A stretch of 64,000 bases of DNA from an uncultured Alphaproteobacteria bacterium (GCA_937892955.1 CALBKH010000005.1:87399-151398); one strand, 5' to 3'; counted from the stretch's first letter, positions 45,982 through 57,170 are shown. The notes: generated by a model from the letters alone, not told the origin. Numbers and translations are program-made.

Positions 45982-47004
45982 ATGAAACTGAAGAAGTCGC
46001 TTCTCGCGATGACGGCCGCAGTTGCCATGGCCGCCACGGGCGCCTTCGCCGCCGACGCCACGACCACGCTGCGCATCCAGACGCACTACGGACCGGAGAC
46101 GATCTCGGGCAAGAACGCCGCGATGTTCGTCGACGACGTCCAGACGATGTCGGGCGGCGCCATCAAGATCGAGATGTTCTATTCGTCGTCGGTGGTGAAG
46201 TCGGTCGAAACCTTCGACGCGGCGGCGAGCGGCATCCTCGACTGCGACATGACCGGCGGCGCCTATCAGACCGGCAAGAACCCGGCTTTCCAGTTCGTCG
46301 GCGACATCATGGGCGGTTACGACACGCCCTATCAGCAGCTCAGCTGGCTGCTCCTCGGCGGCGGCAAGGACGTCGCCCAGAAGCTCTACAACAAGTACGA
46401 CATGCAGCTCATCGGCTGGTGGGTCGTCGGCCAGGAATCGCTCGCCTCGACCAAGCCGATCGCCGGCATCGCCGACCTCAAGGGCTGGAAGTTCCGTTCG
46501 CCCCCGGGCATGGAGACCAAGATCTTCGAGAAGCTCGGTTCCAAGCCGGTGGTGATGGACTTCACCGAGGTGTTCACCGCGCTGCAGACCGGCATCATCG
46601 ACGGCGCCGACGCCTCGATCCTGGCCAACAACATGGCGATGGGCCTCTACGACATCGCCAAGCACGCCAACTATCCGGGCTTCCATTCGATGCCGTCCGA
46701 CCACCTCGCCTGCAACAAGGCGAAGTGGGAGGGCATGCCGGCGGCTCAGCGCCGCATCATGGAAGTCGCCATGGAGAAGCTGGCGCTGCGTCAGGCGATG
46801 GCGGGTGACAAGGCCAACAACGAGGCCGCCGCCAAGCTCAAGGCGAAGGGTGTGACCATCTCCGACTGGAGCGCCGCCGATCGCCAGGCCTTCCACAAGG
46901 CGGCGCAGGCCTCCTGGGACGAGTTCGCCACCACGCCGGAAGCGAAGGCCCTCGTCGCCAGCCACAAGTCGTACCTCGACGGACTCGGCCTCCTGGTCAA
47001 GTGA
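45982..47004 (+). CDS. dctP: TRAP transporter substrate-binding protein DctP
   Basis: A 340-residue periplasmic receptor. MKLKKSLLAMTAAVAMAATG then AFAAD is a Sec signal peptide with an AxA cleavage site. The mature part has the DctP family pattern, including WKFRSPPGMETKIFEKLGSK (carboxylate-binding Arg region) and MDFTEVFTALQTGIIDGAD. It feeds the DctQ/DctM permease encoded next. Flanking dehydratases argue for a sugar-acid ligand. A GGAGGAAAGAG ribosome site sits just upstream. Confidence 0.9.
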   Translation: MKLKKSLLAMTAAVAMAATGAFAADATTTLRIQTHYGPETISGKNAAMFVDDVQTMSGGAIKIEMFYSSSVVKSVETFDAAASGILDCDMTGGAYQTGKNPAFQFVGDIMGGYDTPYQQLSWLLLGGGKDVAQKLYNKYDMQLIGWWVVGQESLASTKPIAGIADLKGWKFRSPPGMETKIFEKLGSKPVVMDFTEVFTALQTGIIDGADASILANNMAMGLYDIAKHANYPGFHSMPSDHLACNKAKWEGMPAAQRRIMEVAMEKLALRQAMAGDKANNEAAAKLKAKGVTISDWSAADRQAFHKAAQASWDEFATTPEAKALVASHKSYLDGLGLLVK

Positions 47005-47011
47005 GCCGATC

Positions 47012-47038
47012 GCGGCGGGTCGGTCACCGGCCCGCCGC
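47012..47038 (+). terminator. intercistronic hairpin between dctP and dctQ
   Basis: GCGGCGGG (47012-47019) pairs with CCCGCCGC (47031-47038), and an inner CGG/CCG extends the stem. There is no U tract. Such hairpins after binding-protein genes usually stabilise the dctP message and lower permease expression. Confidence 0.55.
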
Positions 47039-47074
47039 TCCTCTCTCTCGTCGCGCCCTGTCGGGGAGACCTCC

Positions 47075-47713
47075 ATGGTCGAGCACGAACGGACCGGTCC
47101 GGTCGATCTCGTCACGTGGTCGGTGAGCCGGATCTCGATGATCCTGCCCGCCGTCATCGTGGTGGTGATGACCATCGAAGTGGTGATGCGCTACATCTTC
47201 GCCAGCCCGACGCTGTGGGCCAACGAGATGTCCCTGTGGATCGCCGGTGCGGTCTATCTGCTCGCCGGCCTCTATTCGATGCAGCAGCGCAGCCACATCC
47301 GCATCACGCTGTTGCGTGACATGGCGCCGTTGTGGCTCCGGCGCACCTTCGACGTCGTCTCGACGCTGTTGCTGCTGATCTTCGTCTTCTCGGTGGTGTG
47401 GGGCGGCTTCGGCGAAGCCTGGGCCAAGATGATGCGTTGGGAGACCTTCGGCACCGCCTGGGACCCGCCGCTGCCGGCCACCATCAAGCCGCTCATCCTG
47501 ATCGTGGTGACGCTCACCGCCATTCAGGCGGTCTCCAATCTGATCGCCGATTGGGGCCGAACCGCCGCCGAACACTCCATCCTCGACGAGGTCGACATCG
47601 ACGTCGAGGCGATCCGCCGTTCGGAGGCGGAGATCGACGCGAAACGCGAAGCCGAGCATGCGGCCGAGCGCGCCGCCGAGCACGCCGCGCAACAGAGATC
47701 CGCCGCGGGCTGA
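47075..47713 (+). CDS. dctQ: TRAP transporter small permease DctQ
   Basis: A 212-residue inner-membrane protein with four hydrophobic segments (from VSRISMILPAVIVVVMTIEV; WANEMSLWIAGAVYLLAGLY; TFDVVSTLLLLIFVFSVVWG; TIKPLILIVVTLTAIQAVSN). VVMRYIFASPTLWANEMS is the conserved DctQ motif. The C-terminal ~45 residues are an unusual Glu/Ala/Arg-rich, probably helical tail (IRRSEAEIDAKREAEHAA) beyond the family core. Confidence 0.88.
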   Translation: MVEHERTGPVDLVTWSVSRISMILPAVIVVVMTIEVVMRYIFASPTLWANEMSLWIAGAVYLLAGLYSMQQRSHIRITLLRDMAPLWLRRTFDVVSTLLLLIFVFSVVWGGFGEAWAKMMRWETFGTAWDPPLPATIKPLILIVVTLTAIQAVSNLIADWGRTAAEHSILDEVDIDVEAIRRSEAEIDAKREAEHAAERAAEHAAQQRSAAG

Positions 47714-47809
47714 TCCGCGGCGACGTTTCGCCCTCATTTCACCCGCGACGAAACGAGAGACCGGCGCCTTTCGGGCTTCCGAGCCGGCGGAGACACGGGA
47801 CGGACACTC

Positions 47810-49408
47810 ATGGACATCGGTACGATCTCGCTCGTGGTGATGCTCGGCATGCTGATGCTGCTGGCGATCGGCATGCCGCTCGGCTTCGCCTCCGGCTTCC
47901 TCGCCGTGGTGGTGATGGTGATGAAGTTCGGGCCGAACCTGCTCTACGGCCATTTCGGCACCGGGCCGCTCAACATCCTGGCGCAGCGGATGTACGGCCT
48001 CGCCACCGATTACGTGTTGATCTCGGTCCCGCTCTTCATCCTCATGGCGACGCTGCTCGAACGATCGTCGATCGCCCGCGACATGTACGACAGCCTGCTC
48101 CTCTGGCTGAGCCGGACCCGCGGCGGCATCGCCATCGTCACCTCGATCATGGCCATCGTCATGGCCGCCATGTCGGGCATCATCGGCGGCGAGGTGGTTC
48201 TCCTCGGACTGATCGCGCTGCCGCAGATGCTGCGCCTCGGCTACGATCAGAACATGGCGGTCGGCACCATCTGCGCCTCCGGCTCGCTCGGGACGATGAT
48301 CCCGCCGTCGATCGTGCTGATCATGTACGGACTGATCACCGACACCTCGATCGACGCGCTGTTCCGCGGCGCCTTCGTGCCCGGCTTCATCCTCGGCGGC
48401 CTCTACATCGCCTACATCGTCATTCGCACCAAGCTGAACCCGTCGCTGGCGCCGCTGCCCGAACCCGACGAGGACGAGTTGCCGGCGGCCGAGAAGCGGC
48501 TCGCCTTCGTCACCTTCCTGCTGTGGCTGGGTGCGGTGGCCGGCGCTCTCGGTCTCTCCCACGCGGCGATGATCGAGACGCAGAACCACTTCGGCCTTCT
48601 CAAACCGGACGACTACAAGCCCTACGGCTTCGATCGGATCGCGATCTTCGCGGCGCTGTTCGCCGCCGGCCTCGTCCTGCCGCGGCTCGTCTTCGGCCGG
48701 AAGAACATCCACGACACCTGGAAGATGACCCGCGGCCTCGTCGCCCCGATGATCGTCGTCCTCATCGTGCTCGGCTCGATCTACGGCGGCGTCACCGGGA
48801 TCACCGAAGCCGCCGGCATGGGCTGCGTCGCCGTGCTGATCCTCATCGCCATCCGCGGCGAACTCACCTTCACGCTGGTGAAGGAAGCGCTGATGCGCAC
48901 CTTCCGCTCCACCGGCACGATCATCTGGGTGACCTTCGGCGCCACCGCGCTGGCCGGCGCCTACACCATCGCCGGCGGGCCGACCTATGTCGCCAACCTG
49001 ATCGTCGGGGCCGAGATGCCGACGCTCATGATCCTCGCGGTGATGATGGTGATCTTCCTCTTCCTCGGCGCCTTCATGGATTGGGTCGGCATCGTGCTGC
49101 TGGTCATGCCGGTGTTCCTGCCGATCGTGCTGAAGCTGCCGGTCGAGGAGATCGGCGTCTTCTCGCCGCTGGTCGACGCCCGCAGCTTCGTGCCGGTGTG
49201 GTTCGGTATCCTGTTCTGCGTCAACATGCAGGTGTCGTTCCTGTCACCGCCCTTCGGCCCGGCGGCCTTCTATCTGAAGTCGGTCGCTCCGCCGCAGATC
49301 AGTCTGCAGGACATCTTCCGCGGCTTCATGCCGTTCATGGCGATCCAGCTGCTGGTGCTGATGCTCGTGTTCTTCTTCCCCGAACTGACCATGTTCTTCC
49401 GGTCCTGA
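47810..49408 (+). CDS. dctM: TRAP transporter large permease DctM
   Basis: A 532-residue inner-membrane protein of the DctM/TRAP large subunit family that couples sodium-driven uptake to DctP. It has some 12-13 hydrophobic segments and the family blocks LFILMATLLERSSIARDMYD, GGIAIVTSIMAIVMAAMSGI, CASGSLGTMIPPSIVLIMYG and PPFGPAAFYLKSVAPP. It is ~100 residues longer than the usual 425-430, with the extra length in a central hydrophilic segment (about 210-285), as in many alphaproteobacterial C4/sugar-acid TRAP systems. Confidence 0.9.
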   Translation: MDIGTISLVVMLGMLMLLAIGMPLGFASGFLAVVVMVMKFGPNLLYGHFGTGPLNILAQRMYGLATDYVLISVPLFILMATLLERSSIARDMYDSLLLWLSRTRGGIAIVTSIMAIVMAAMSGIIGGEVVLLGLIALPQMLRLGYDQNMAVGTICASGSLGTMIPPSIVLIMYGLITDTSIDALFRGAFVPGFILGGLYIAYIVIRTKLNPSLAPLPEPDEDELPAAEKRLAFVTFLLWLGAVAGALGLSHAAMIETQNHFGLLKPDDYKPYGFDRIAIFAALFAAGLVLPRLVFGRKNIHDTWKMTRGLVAPMIVVLIVLGSIYGGVTGITEAAGMGCVAVLILIAIRGELTFTLVKEALMRTFRSTGTIIWVTFGATALAGAYTIAGGPTYVANLIVGAEMPTLMILAVMMVIFLFLGAFMDWVGIVLLVMPVFLPIVLKLPVEEIGVFSPLVDARSFVPVWFGILFCVNMQVSFLSPPFGPAAFYLKSVAPPQISLQDIFRGFMPFMAIQLLVLMLVFFFPELTMFFRS

Positions 49409-49531
49409 GGACGGCGCGACGATGGACCCGAGGCGTGCGGCGGAGCGAGTAGGATCGGACCGAATCGGTATACCATTTCTCCTCTGCGAGGGACGGACGG
49501 TGCGGTTCGAGACGATTCGGGAGATCGCGGC

Positions 49532-51043
49532 ATGAGGGATTTCATCCGGCTCGACGATGCCGACAACGTCGTCACGGTGACGCGGGCGCTGGAGATCGGC
49601 GCGGCCGTCGAAGGAACGGCGGCGTCGGTCGCCATCCCGCGCGGGCACAAGATCGCCACCGTCGACATCCCGGCCGGCGCGCCGGTGCGCAAATACGCCC
49701 AGATCATCGGCTTCGCCGCGACGGACATCCGCGCCGGCGAGCACGTCCACACCCACAATCTCGAGTTCCGCCACGTCGATGCGGGCTACGAGTTCTCGAC
49801 CGACCTCCGGCGGCCGGTGATGGTGGCGGAGGCCGATCGCGACACCTTCATGGGCTACCGGCGCGCCGACGGCCGGGTCGGGACACGCAACTTCATCGCC
49901 GTACTCACCTCGGTGAACTGCTCGGCGACGGCGGCCCGCGCCATCGCCTCGGCCTTCGGGCCGGAGGAGATGGCGCGCTACCCCAACGTCGACGGCGTCG
50001 TCGCCTTCGTCCACGGCACCGGCTGCGGCATGGCCTCGTCGGGCGAGGGCTTCGACGCGTTGCAGCGGGTGATGTGGGGCTATGCCCGCCATCCCAACGT
50101 CGCCGGCGTGCTGATGGTCGGGCTCGGCTGCGAGACCAACCAGATCGACTGGCTCCTCGACGCCTACGGGGTCGAGCGGGGGCCGTTGTTCCAGACGATG
50201 AACATCCAGGAGGTCGCCGGCCTGCGGCGCACCATCGAACGCGGTATCGAGAAGGTGCGCGAGATTTTGCCGATCGCCGACCGGGCGCGGCGCACGCCCT
50301 GTCCGGCCTCCGAACTGATGGTCGGGCTGCAATGCGGCGGGTCGGATGCCTGGTCGGGCATCACCGCCAACCCGGCGCTGGGTCGCGCCTGCGATCTCCT
50401 GGTGGCGCAGGGCGGCACCGGGGTGCTCGCCGAGACGCCGGAGATCTACGGCGCCGAACATCTCCTGACCCGTCGCGCCGTCGACCGGCCGACCGGCGAG
50501 AAGCTCGTCGCGCTGATCCGCTGGTGGGAGGACTATACCGCCCGCAACCGCGGTTCGATGGACAACAATCCGAGCCCCGGCAACAAGAAGGGCGGCCTGA
50601 CGACCATCCTCGAGAAGTCTCTCGGGGCGGCGATGAAGGGCGGCACGACGCCGCTCGCCGGCGTCTATCGCTACGCCGAACCGGTGACGGCGCGCGGCTT
50701 CACCTTCATGGATTCGCCGGGCTACGACCCGGTCTCGGCCACCGGCCAGATCGCCTCGGGGTGCAATCTCATCGCCTTCACCACCGGGCGCGGCTCGGCC
50801 TTCGGCTCGAAGCCGGCGCCCTGTATCAAGATCGCCACCAACACCGACATGTATCGGCGGATGAGCGACGACATGGACGTCGACGCCGGCGCGATGCTCT
50901 CCGCCGGGATCGGGCTCGAAGAGAAGGGCAGGGAGATCTACGATCTCATGCTCCGAGTCGCGTCGGGCGAGAAATCCAAGTCCGAGGCCGAAGGCCTCGG
51001 TGACCTCGAATTCGTGCCCTGGCAGATCGGCGCGACGATGTGA
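49532..51043 (+). CDS. UxaA-family (altronate/galactarate) dehydratase
   Basis: A 503-residue fused protein: an N-terminal SAF domain (about residues 1-90, including GHKIATVDIPAGAPVRKYAQ) and a C-terminal catalytic domain (FMGYRRADGRVGTRNFIAVL; VVAFVHGTGCGM; GLGCETNQ; GLQCGGSDAWSGITANPALG; MDNNPSPGNKKGGLTTI). This is the full-length UxaA/GarD-like iron-dependent lyase that removes water from altronate, galactarate or a related acid to give a 2-keto-3-deoxy acid. It follows the TRAP operon and precedes a GarR-like reductase, so they should share one substrate route. Confidence 0.86.
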   Translation: MRDFIRLDDADNVVTVTRALEIGAAVEGTAASVAIPRGHKIATVDIPAGAPVRKYAQIIGFAATDIRAGEHVHTHNLEFRHVDAGYEFSTDLRRPVMVAEADRDTFMGYRRADGRVGTRNFIAVLTSVNCSATAARAIASAFGPEEMARYPNVDGVVAFVHGTGCGMASSGEGFDALQRVMWGYARHPNVAGVLMVGLGCETNQIDWLLDAYGVERGPLFQTMNIQEVAGLRRTIERGIEKVREILPIADRARRTPCPASELMVGLQCGGSDAWSGITANPALGRACDLLVAQGGTGVLAETPEIYGAEHLLTRRAVDRPTGEKLVALIRWWEDYTARNRGSMDNNPSPGNKKGGLTTILEKSLGAAMKGGTTPLAGVYRYAEPVTARGFTFMDSPGYDPVSATGQIASGCNLIAFTTGRGSAFGSKPAPCIKIATNTDMYRRMSDDMDVDAGAMLSAGIGLEEKGREIYDLMLRVASGEKSKSEAEGLGDLEFVPWQIGATM

Positions 51044-51079
51044 GCCGGCGCTCGGGCGTCGGAAAGCGGAGAAAAGCAC

Positions 51080-51973
51080 ATGACCAGACCCACGATCGGC
51101 TTCATCGGGCTCGGCCTGATGGGATCGGCCATGGTCCAACGACTCCTCGATCGCGACTACGCGGTGACGGTGCTCGGTCACCGTGACAGATCGGGCGTCG
51201 AGGCGGCGCGCGCGCGCGGCGCGCGCGAGGCGAAGACGGCGCGCGACCTCGCCGCGGCGAGCGACGTCGTCATGCTGTGCATGGGCACCTCCGCACAGGT
51301 CGAGAGCCGCATGTACGGCGACGACGGTGTCATCGCCGGATTGAGGCCGGGCGCCGTCGCCATCGATTTCGGTACGTCCCTGCCGGCCTCGACCCGGGCG
51401 ATCGGCGCCGCGGTGGCCGCGGTCGGAGCGACCTACATGGACGCACCGCTCGGCCGCACCCCGTCGCACGGCCGCGAGGGCAAGCTCAACATCATGTGCG
51501 CCGGCGACGAGGCGACCTTCGCCCGCATCCGCCCGATCCTCGACGATCTTGGCGAGAACGTCTTCCACCTCGGCACCCTCGGTTCGGGCCACACCATCAA
51601 GCTGATCAACAACTTCTTCGCCATGACCACGGCCTCCGCCATGTCGGAGGTCTTCGTCATGGCCGACGCCACCGGCATCCCGCGGCAGAAGATCTACGAC
51701 GTGATGTCGGCCGGTCCGCTCCATTCCGGCATGATGGACCTGGTCAAGGCCTATGCGATCGACGGCGACGCCGACAAGCTCGCCTTCGCGCTCGAGAACG
51801 CCCGCAAGGACGTCGGCTACTACATCCGTATGGCCGAGGACTCGGGCTCGGCGACGGTCATGTCGGGCGCCGCCAAGCTGCTGCTCGATCTGGCGGTGGC
51901 CGGTGGCCACGGCAAGGACAACGTGCCGCGACTGGTCGATTTCGTCTCGACCCTGATTCGGCGGGACGCCTAG
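51080..51973 (+). CDS. garR: NAD(P)-dependent oxidoreductase, 2-hydroxy-3-oxopropionate reductase-like
   Basis: A 297-residue beta-hydroxyacid dehydrogenase: IGFIGLGLMGSAMVQRLLD, MDAPLGRTPSHGREGKLNIM (substrate loop; the usual SGG is replaced by GRTP), SGHTIKLINNFFAM (catalytic Lys) and ENARKDVGYYIRMAED. It would reduce tartronate semialdehyde or oxidise a related hydroxy acid. The GRTP substitution marks a subgroup separate from the paralogue at 43387, so the garR symbol is tentative. It is 36 bp after the UxaA-family gene. Confidence 0.75.
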   Translation: MTRPTIGFIGLGLMGSAMVQRLLDRDYAVTVLGHRDRSGVEAARARGAREAKTARDLAAASDVVMLCMGTSAQVESRMYGDDGVIAGLRPGAVAIDFGTSLPASTRAIGAAVAAVGATYMDAPLGRTPSHGREGKLNIMCAGDEATFARIRPILDDLGENVFHLGTLGSGHTIKLINNFFAMTTASAMSEVFVMADATGIPRQKIYDVMSAGPLHSGMMDLVKAYAIDGDADKLAFALENARKDVGYYIRMAEDSGSATVMSGAAKLLLDLAVAGGHGKDNVPRLVDFVSTLIRRDA

Positions 51974-52014
51974 GAACGCCTGGGGACGACCGGAAGGCGG
52001 AGCGGACGAGAACG

Positions 52015-52920
52015 ATGGCCGGGACGACCGCACGCCCCAACGAAGATCGCCCGATGCTCGCCATCGCGCTGATGCTGTTGACCTATCTCGGCTTCTCCTG
52101 TGTCGATGCCGCCGGGAAGTCCCTGGTTCTCGCGGGCATTCCGGCGTTCCAGGCGGCGTTCTTCCGCTACTTCGGCCATTCGGTGATCGCGCTCGCGCTG
52201 ATTGCCCGCCAGGGCGGCTCCGTCGCGCGCTTCGGCACCACCCACAAACGGCTGGTGCTGACCCGCGGCTTCATCCTCATGTTTTCGACGGTCATCAACT
52301 TCTTCGCGCTGCGCTATCTGCCGTTGACGCTGACCGCGACCATCCTCTTCTCCGCGCCGATCATCATCGCCGCGCTGTCGGGGCCGGTGCTCGGCGAGCG
52401 GGTCGGGATCTGGCGGTGGAGCGCCATTGTCGCCGGCTTCGTCGGCATCGTCGTCGCGCTGCGCCCCTTCGACGCCAGCTTCCACTGGGCGATGCTGCTG
52501 TCCTTCACCAACGCCGTCATCTTCGCCGTCTACTCGCTGATGACCCGCAAGCTCGCCGGCAGCGTCTCGACCGACACCATGCAGCTCTACGCCGGGCTGA
52601 TCGGCACCGTCGTCCTCGCCCCGGTCGCAGCCTGGGTGTGGGTGACCCCGGGTTCGCTCGTGGAATGGGTGTTGCTGCTCGGCATGGGCGTCTTCGGCTG
52701 GGCCAGCCACGAGACGCTCACCCGCGCCTACGGCTACGCCGAAGCCGGGGCGCTGACGCCCTACACCTATATCTACCTCCTCTACATGGGCTTCTGGGGC
52801 TGGTTCCTCTTCGACACCGTTCCCGATCGGTGGACGATGGCCGGCGCGGCGATCATCATCGCCTCCGGTCTGGTGATCTGGATGCGCGAGCGTCGGCTGA
52901 ACCGCTCGACGCGACCGTAG
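52015..52920 (+). CDS. DMT-superfamily (EamA) membrane transporter
   Basis: A 301-residue inner-membrane protein with ten hydrophobic segments in two EamA halves (first starts LAIALMLLTYLGFSCVDAAG, second HWAMLLSFTNAVIFAVYSLM). LRYLPLTLTATILFSAPIIIA is the typical half-domain end. DMT proteins export or exchange amino acids and metabolites; the substrate is not visible. The start at 52015 follows the reductase gene by 41 bp, making it the last gene of the TRAP/UxaA direction. Confidence 0.83.
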   Translation: MAGTTARPNEDRPMLAIALMLLTYLGFSCVDAAGKSLVLAGIPAFQAAFFRYFGHSVIALALIARQGGSVARFGTTHKRLVLTRGFILMFSTVINFFALRYLPLTLTATILFSAPIIIAALSGPVLGERVGIWRWSAIVAGFVGIVVALRPFDASFHWAMLLSFTNAVIFAVYSLMTRKLAGSVSTDTMQLYAGLIGTVVLAPVAAWVWVTPGSLVEWVLLLGMGVFGWASHETLTRAYGYAEAGALTPYTYIYLLYMGFWGWFLFDTVPDRWTMAGAAIIIASGLVIWMRERRLNRSTRP

Positions 52921-53263
52921 GAGCGGACCGATCGGTGACGCCGAGCGGCGAGGAGCCGCACGACGTCGCGTGAGGCTGCGCCGTCGATCCCGACTCGTGC
53001 CGCGTCGCGCGCGCGAAGGCTCCCTCGATGTCGGAAGCCCGTTTGCGATCGGGACATGCGGACGAGCCCGGCGCCCCTTGCCGTATCGCGAAATATTTCA
53101 AGGACGGAAGGTTATTGCGATTCCATTGTGCAGCTGCGAGAAGGCTTGCTCACAAAAGCAGCGTGACATTCCGACAGTCGAGGCTCAGCATCCGGAATGC
53201 CCCGGACAGATCTTTCGGCACGAAAATTGCCGAAGAAGAGGGAGATCTGGAAGGAGATGACGC
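52921..53263 (+). other. 343-bp region upstream of nifA
   Basis: No gene is seen. The last ~190 bp are AT-richer than the surroundings. They hold a sigma-54 type promoter and an inverted repeat just before nifA, but I find no TGT-N10-ACA NifA site and no clear FNR/FixK box (TTGAT-N4-ATCAA). Confidence 0.5.
53216..53230 (+). promoter_or_regulatory. sigma-54 type -24/-12 promoter of nifA
   Basis: CGGCACGAAAATTGC has GG and GC at the exact 10-base spacing and 14 of 15 matches to TGGCAC-N5-TTGC. It ends 33 bp before the nifA start. It is also the core of an inverted repeat (TTCGGCA...TGCCGAA, 53214-53234). Confidence 0.65.
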
Positions 53264-55087
<1,824 letters not shown>

Positions 55088-55120
55088 TCGCCGACGTTCC
55101 TCCTGTCGACGACCCTGGGG

Positions 55121-55154
55121 CGGCCCGGAGAACTCCGGGCCGTCTCTCTTTTTC
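55121..55154 (+). terminator. Rho-independent terminator of nifA
   Basis: A perfect 10-bp stem CGGCCCGGAG / CTCCGGGCCG (55121-55130 and 55133-55142) with a 2-nt loop is followed by TCTCTCTTTTTC. It separates nifA from the nifB promoter. Confidence 0.9.
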
Positions 55155-55183
55155 ACCGACCTTGGAGATCGGCCGCCGGACGT

Positions 55184-55199
55184 TGTCGGACATTCGACA
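55184..55199. promoter_or_regulatory. NifA upstream activator sequence of nifB
   Basis: TGTCGGACATTCGACA fits TGT-N10-ACA exactly, 75 bp upstream of the sigma-54 promoter of nifB. Confidence 0.85.
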
Positions 55200-55273
55200 C
55201 CGATGTCGGTCCGGCCTGTGTCGGAATTCGCTCAGTCTGAAGAAAACTTCGATAAAACAGAGGCATGAAGCGC

Positions 55274-55288
55274 TGGCATGCCCCTTGC
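55274..55288 (+). promoter_or_regulatory. sigma-54 (-24/-12) promoter of nifB
   Basis: TGGCATGCCCCTTGC matches TGGCAC-N5-TTGC with one mismatch and correct GG-N10-GC spacing. It ends 37 bp before the nifB start. Confidence 0.92.
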
Positions 55289-55325
55289 GAACTCTCTCTC
55301 GAACCATACCGAGGGGAGTGGTCGC

Positions 55326-56810
55326 ATGAACCAGCCGATGATCTCGCTCGACAGCCTGCTCCAGCCGATCGACGTCGACGCGCTCGAGAAGACCGCCGCG
55401 TCGGGCGGTTGTTCGTCGTCGTCCTGCGGCTCGTCGGCCAAGCCCGACGACATGGATGCCGCCACCTGGGAGAAGATCAAGGATCATCCCTGCTATTCGG
55501 AAGAGGCGCACCACTATTTCGCCCGCATGCACGTCGCCGTGGCGCCGGCCTGCAACATCCAGTGCAACTACTGCAACAGGAAGTATGACTGCGCCAACGA
55601 GAGCCGCCCCGGCGTCGTCTCCGAGAAGCTGACCCCCGATCAGGCGATGCGCAAGGTCGTCACCGTGGCCAACGAGGTGCCGCAGCTGTCGGTGCTCGGT
55701 ATCGCCGGCCCGGGTGACGCCTGCTACGATTGGAAGAAGACCAAGGCGACCTTCGAGGCGATCTCGAAGGAGATCCCCGACATCAAGCTCTGCATCTCGA
55801 CCAACGGTCTGGCGCTGCCCGATCACGTCGACGAACTCGCCGAGATGAACGTCGATCACGTCACGATCACCATCAACATGGTCGATCCCGAGATCGGCGC
55901 GAAGATCTATCCCTGGATCTATTACAACAAGCGTCGCTACGAGGGCATCGAGGCGGCGCGCATCCTGCACGAGCGCCAGATGCTCGGGCTGGAGATGCTC
56001 ACCGCCCGCGGTATCCTCACCAAGATCAACTCGGTGCTGATCCCCGGCGTCAACGACGAGCACCTGCTCGAAGTCAACAAGTGGGTGAAGGAGCGCGGCG
56101 CCTTCCTCCACAACGTCATGCCGCTGATCTCCGATCCGGCGCACGGCACCCATTACGGCCTCACCGGCCAGCGCGGGCCGACGGCGATGGAGCTGAAGGC
56201 TCTCCAGGACGAACTCGAGGGCGGCGCCAAGCTGATGCGCCACTGCCGCCAGTGCCGCGCCGACGCCGTCGGCCTCCTCGGAGAGGACCGCGGCCAGGAG
56301 TTCACCCTCGATCAGTTGCCCGAGACCGTCACCTACGACGCCTCCAAGCGCGAGGCCTATCGCGAGATCGTGGCCAAGGAGCGCGGCGATCACGTCGAGG
56401 CCAAGCAGGCGGCGGTGGCGGCGGTCAAGGACGTCGCGGCGGAAGCCAAGCTCCTCGTCGCGGTGGCGACCAAGGGCGGCGGCCGCATCAACGAACACTT
56501 CGGCCACGCCAAGGAGTTCCAGGTCTACGAAGCCGGTCCGAAGGGCATCACCTTCGTCGGTCACCGCAAGGTCGAGACCCAGTACTGCGAGGGCGGCTGG
56601 GGCGAGGACGCGACGCTCGACAGCGTGATCCGGGCGCTGGAAGGCGTCGAGGTGGTGCTCTGCGCCAAGATCGGCGACTGCCCCAAGGGCATGCTGACGG
56701 CCGCCGGCATCCGCGCCACCGATGCTTACGGCTTCGACTACATCGAGACGGCGATCGGCGCGCTCTATGCCGCCGAATACGGCGTCGAGCCGATCACCGC
56801 GGTCGCCTGA
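55326..56810 (+). CDS. nifB: nitrogenase cofactor biosynthesis protein NifB
   Basis: A 494-residue radical SAM enzyme that builds NifB-co, the 8Fe-9S-C precursor of FeMo-co. The radical SAM cysteines are in [17 protein letters not shown] (about residues 76-92), with [13 protein letters not shown] after it. Further conserved parts are [22 protein letters not shown] and [18 protein letters not shown], which carry ligands for the accessory clusters. The C-terminal ~100 residues ([20 protein letters not shown]) form the NifX-like domain of longer NifBs. The start at 55326 has GGGGAGTGG upstream. Controlled by NifA through the site and promoter just upstream; fdxN follows 168 bp later. Confidence 0.98.
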   Translation: MNQPMISLDSLLQPIDVDALEKTAASGGCSSSSCGSSAKPDDMDAATWEKIKDHPCYSEEAHHYFARMHVAVAPACNIQCNYCNRKYDCANESRPGVVSEKLTPDQAMRKVVTVANEVPQLSVLGIAGPGDACYDWKKTKATFEAISKEIPDIKLCISTNGLALPDHVDELAEMNVDHVTITINMVDPEIGAKIYPWIYYNKRRYEGIEAARILHERQMLGLEMLTARGILTKINSVLIPGVNDEHLLEVNKWVKERGAFLHNVMPLISDPAHGTHYGLTGQRGPTAMELKALQDELEGGAKLMRHCRQCRADAVGLLGEDRGQEFTLDQLPETVTYDASKREAYREIVAKERGDHVEAKQAAVAAVKDVAAEAKLLVAVATKGGGRINEHFGHAKEFQVYEAGPKGITFVGHRKVETQYCEGGWGEDATLDSVIRALEGVEVVLCAKIGDCPKGMLTAAGIRATDAYGFDYIETAIGALYAAEYGVEPITAVA

Positions 56811-56978
56811 CCGCCCGCCTTTTCCGGGGCGGGGCCGGATCGGCCCGTCCCGGAGCTTCGTGGGTGTCGACGGAAGTTGGGCCGTCGTTCGCTCGCGTCA
56901 GGTCCGGGGATCCCTCCGGACGGCCCCACCCGGCGCTCCGCCGCCGACACGACGTGACGACCACAGGAGAAGACTTCC

Positions 56979-57170
56979 ATGGCCTTCAAGATCATCGCCT
57001 CCCAGTGCACCAGCTGCGGCGCCTGCGAGTTCGAGTGCCCCTCCGCCGCCATCAAGATGAAGGGCGAAACCTACATCATCGACCCGGCCAAGTGCACCGA
57101 ATGCGACGGCATGGACACCCAGCAGTGCGCCGCCGTCTGCCCGGTGCCCAAGACCTGCATCAAGGCCTGA
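56979..57170 (+). CDS. fdxN: nif-associated 2[4Fe-4S] ferredoxin FdxN
   Basis: A 63-residue ferredoxin with two cluster motifs, [12 protein letters not shown] and [22 protein letters not shown]; the longer loop in the second is typical of FdxN-type proteins beside nifB. It supplies electrons to nitrogenase or to NifB reactions in the cytoplasm. A strong AGGAGA precedes the ATG. No convincing sigma-54 promoter is seen in the 168-bp gap, so it is probably co-transcribed with nifB. Confidence 0.93.
   Translation: MAFKIIASQCTSCGACEFECPSAAIKMKGETYIIDPAKCTECDGMDTQQCAAVCPVPKTCIKA

Noticed and set aside
49244..52033. 929-codon minus-strand frame over the UxaA-family and GarR-like genes
   Set aside because: Antisense shadow; the plus-strand genes carry all conserved motifs.
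53040..53263. FNR/FixK box upstream of nifA
   Set aside because: No TTGAT-N4-ATCAA-like palindrome could be found on reading both strands.
56875..56892. Possible sigma-54 promoter before fdxN (TGGGCCGTCGTTCGC)
   Set aside because: The GG/GC spacing is right but three consensus bases are missing and no NifA site lies upstream; chance is likely in GC-rich DNA.
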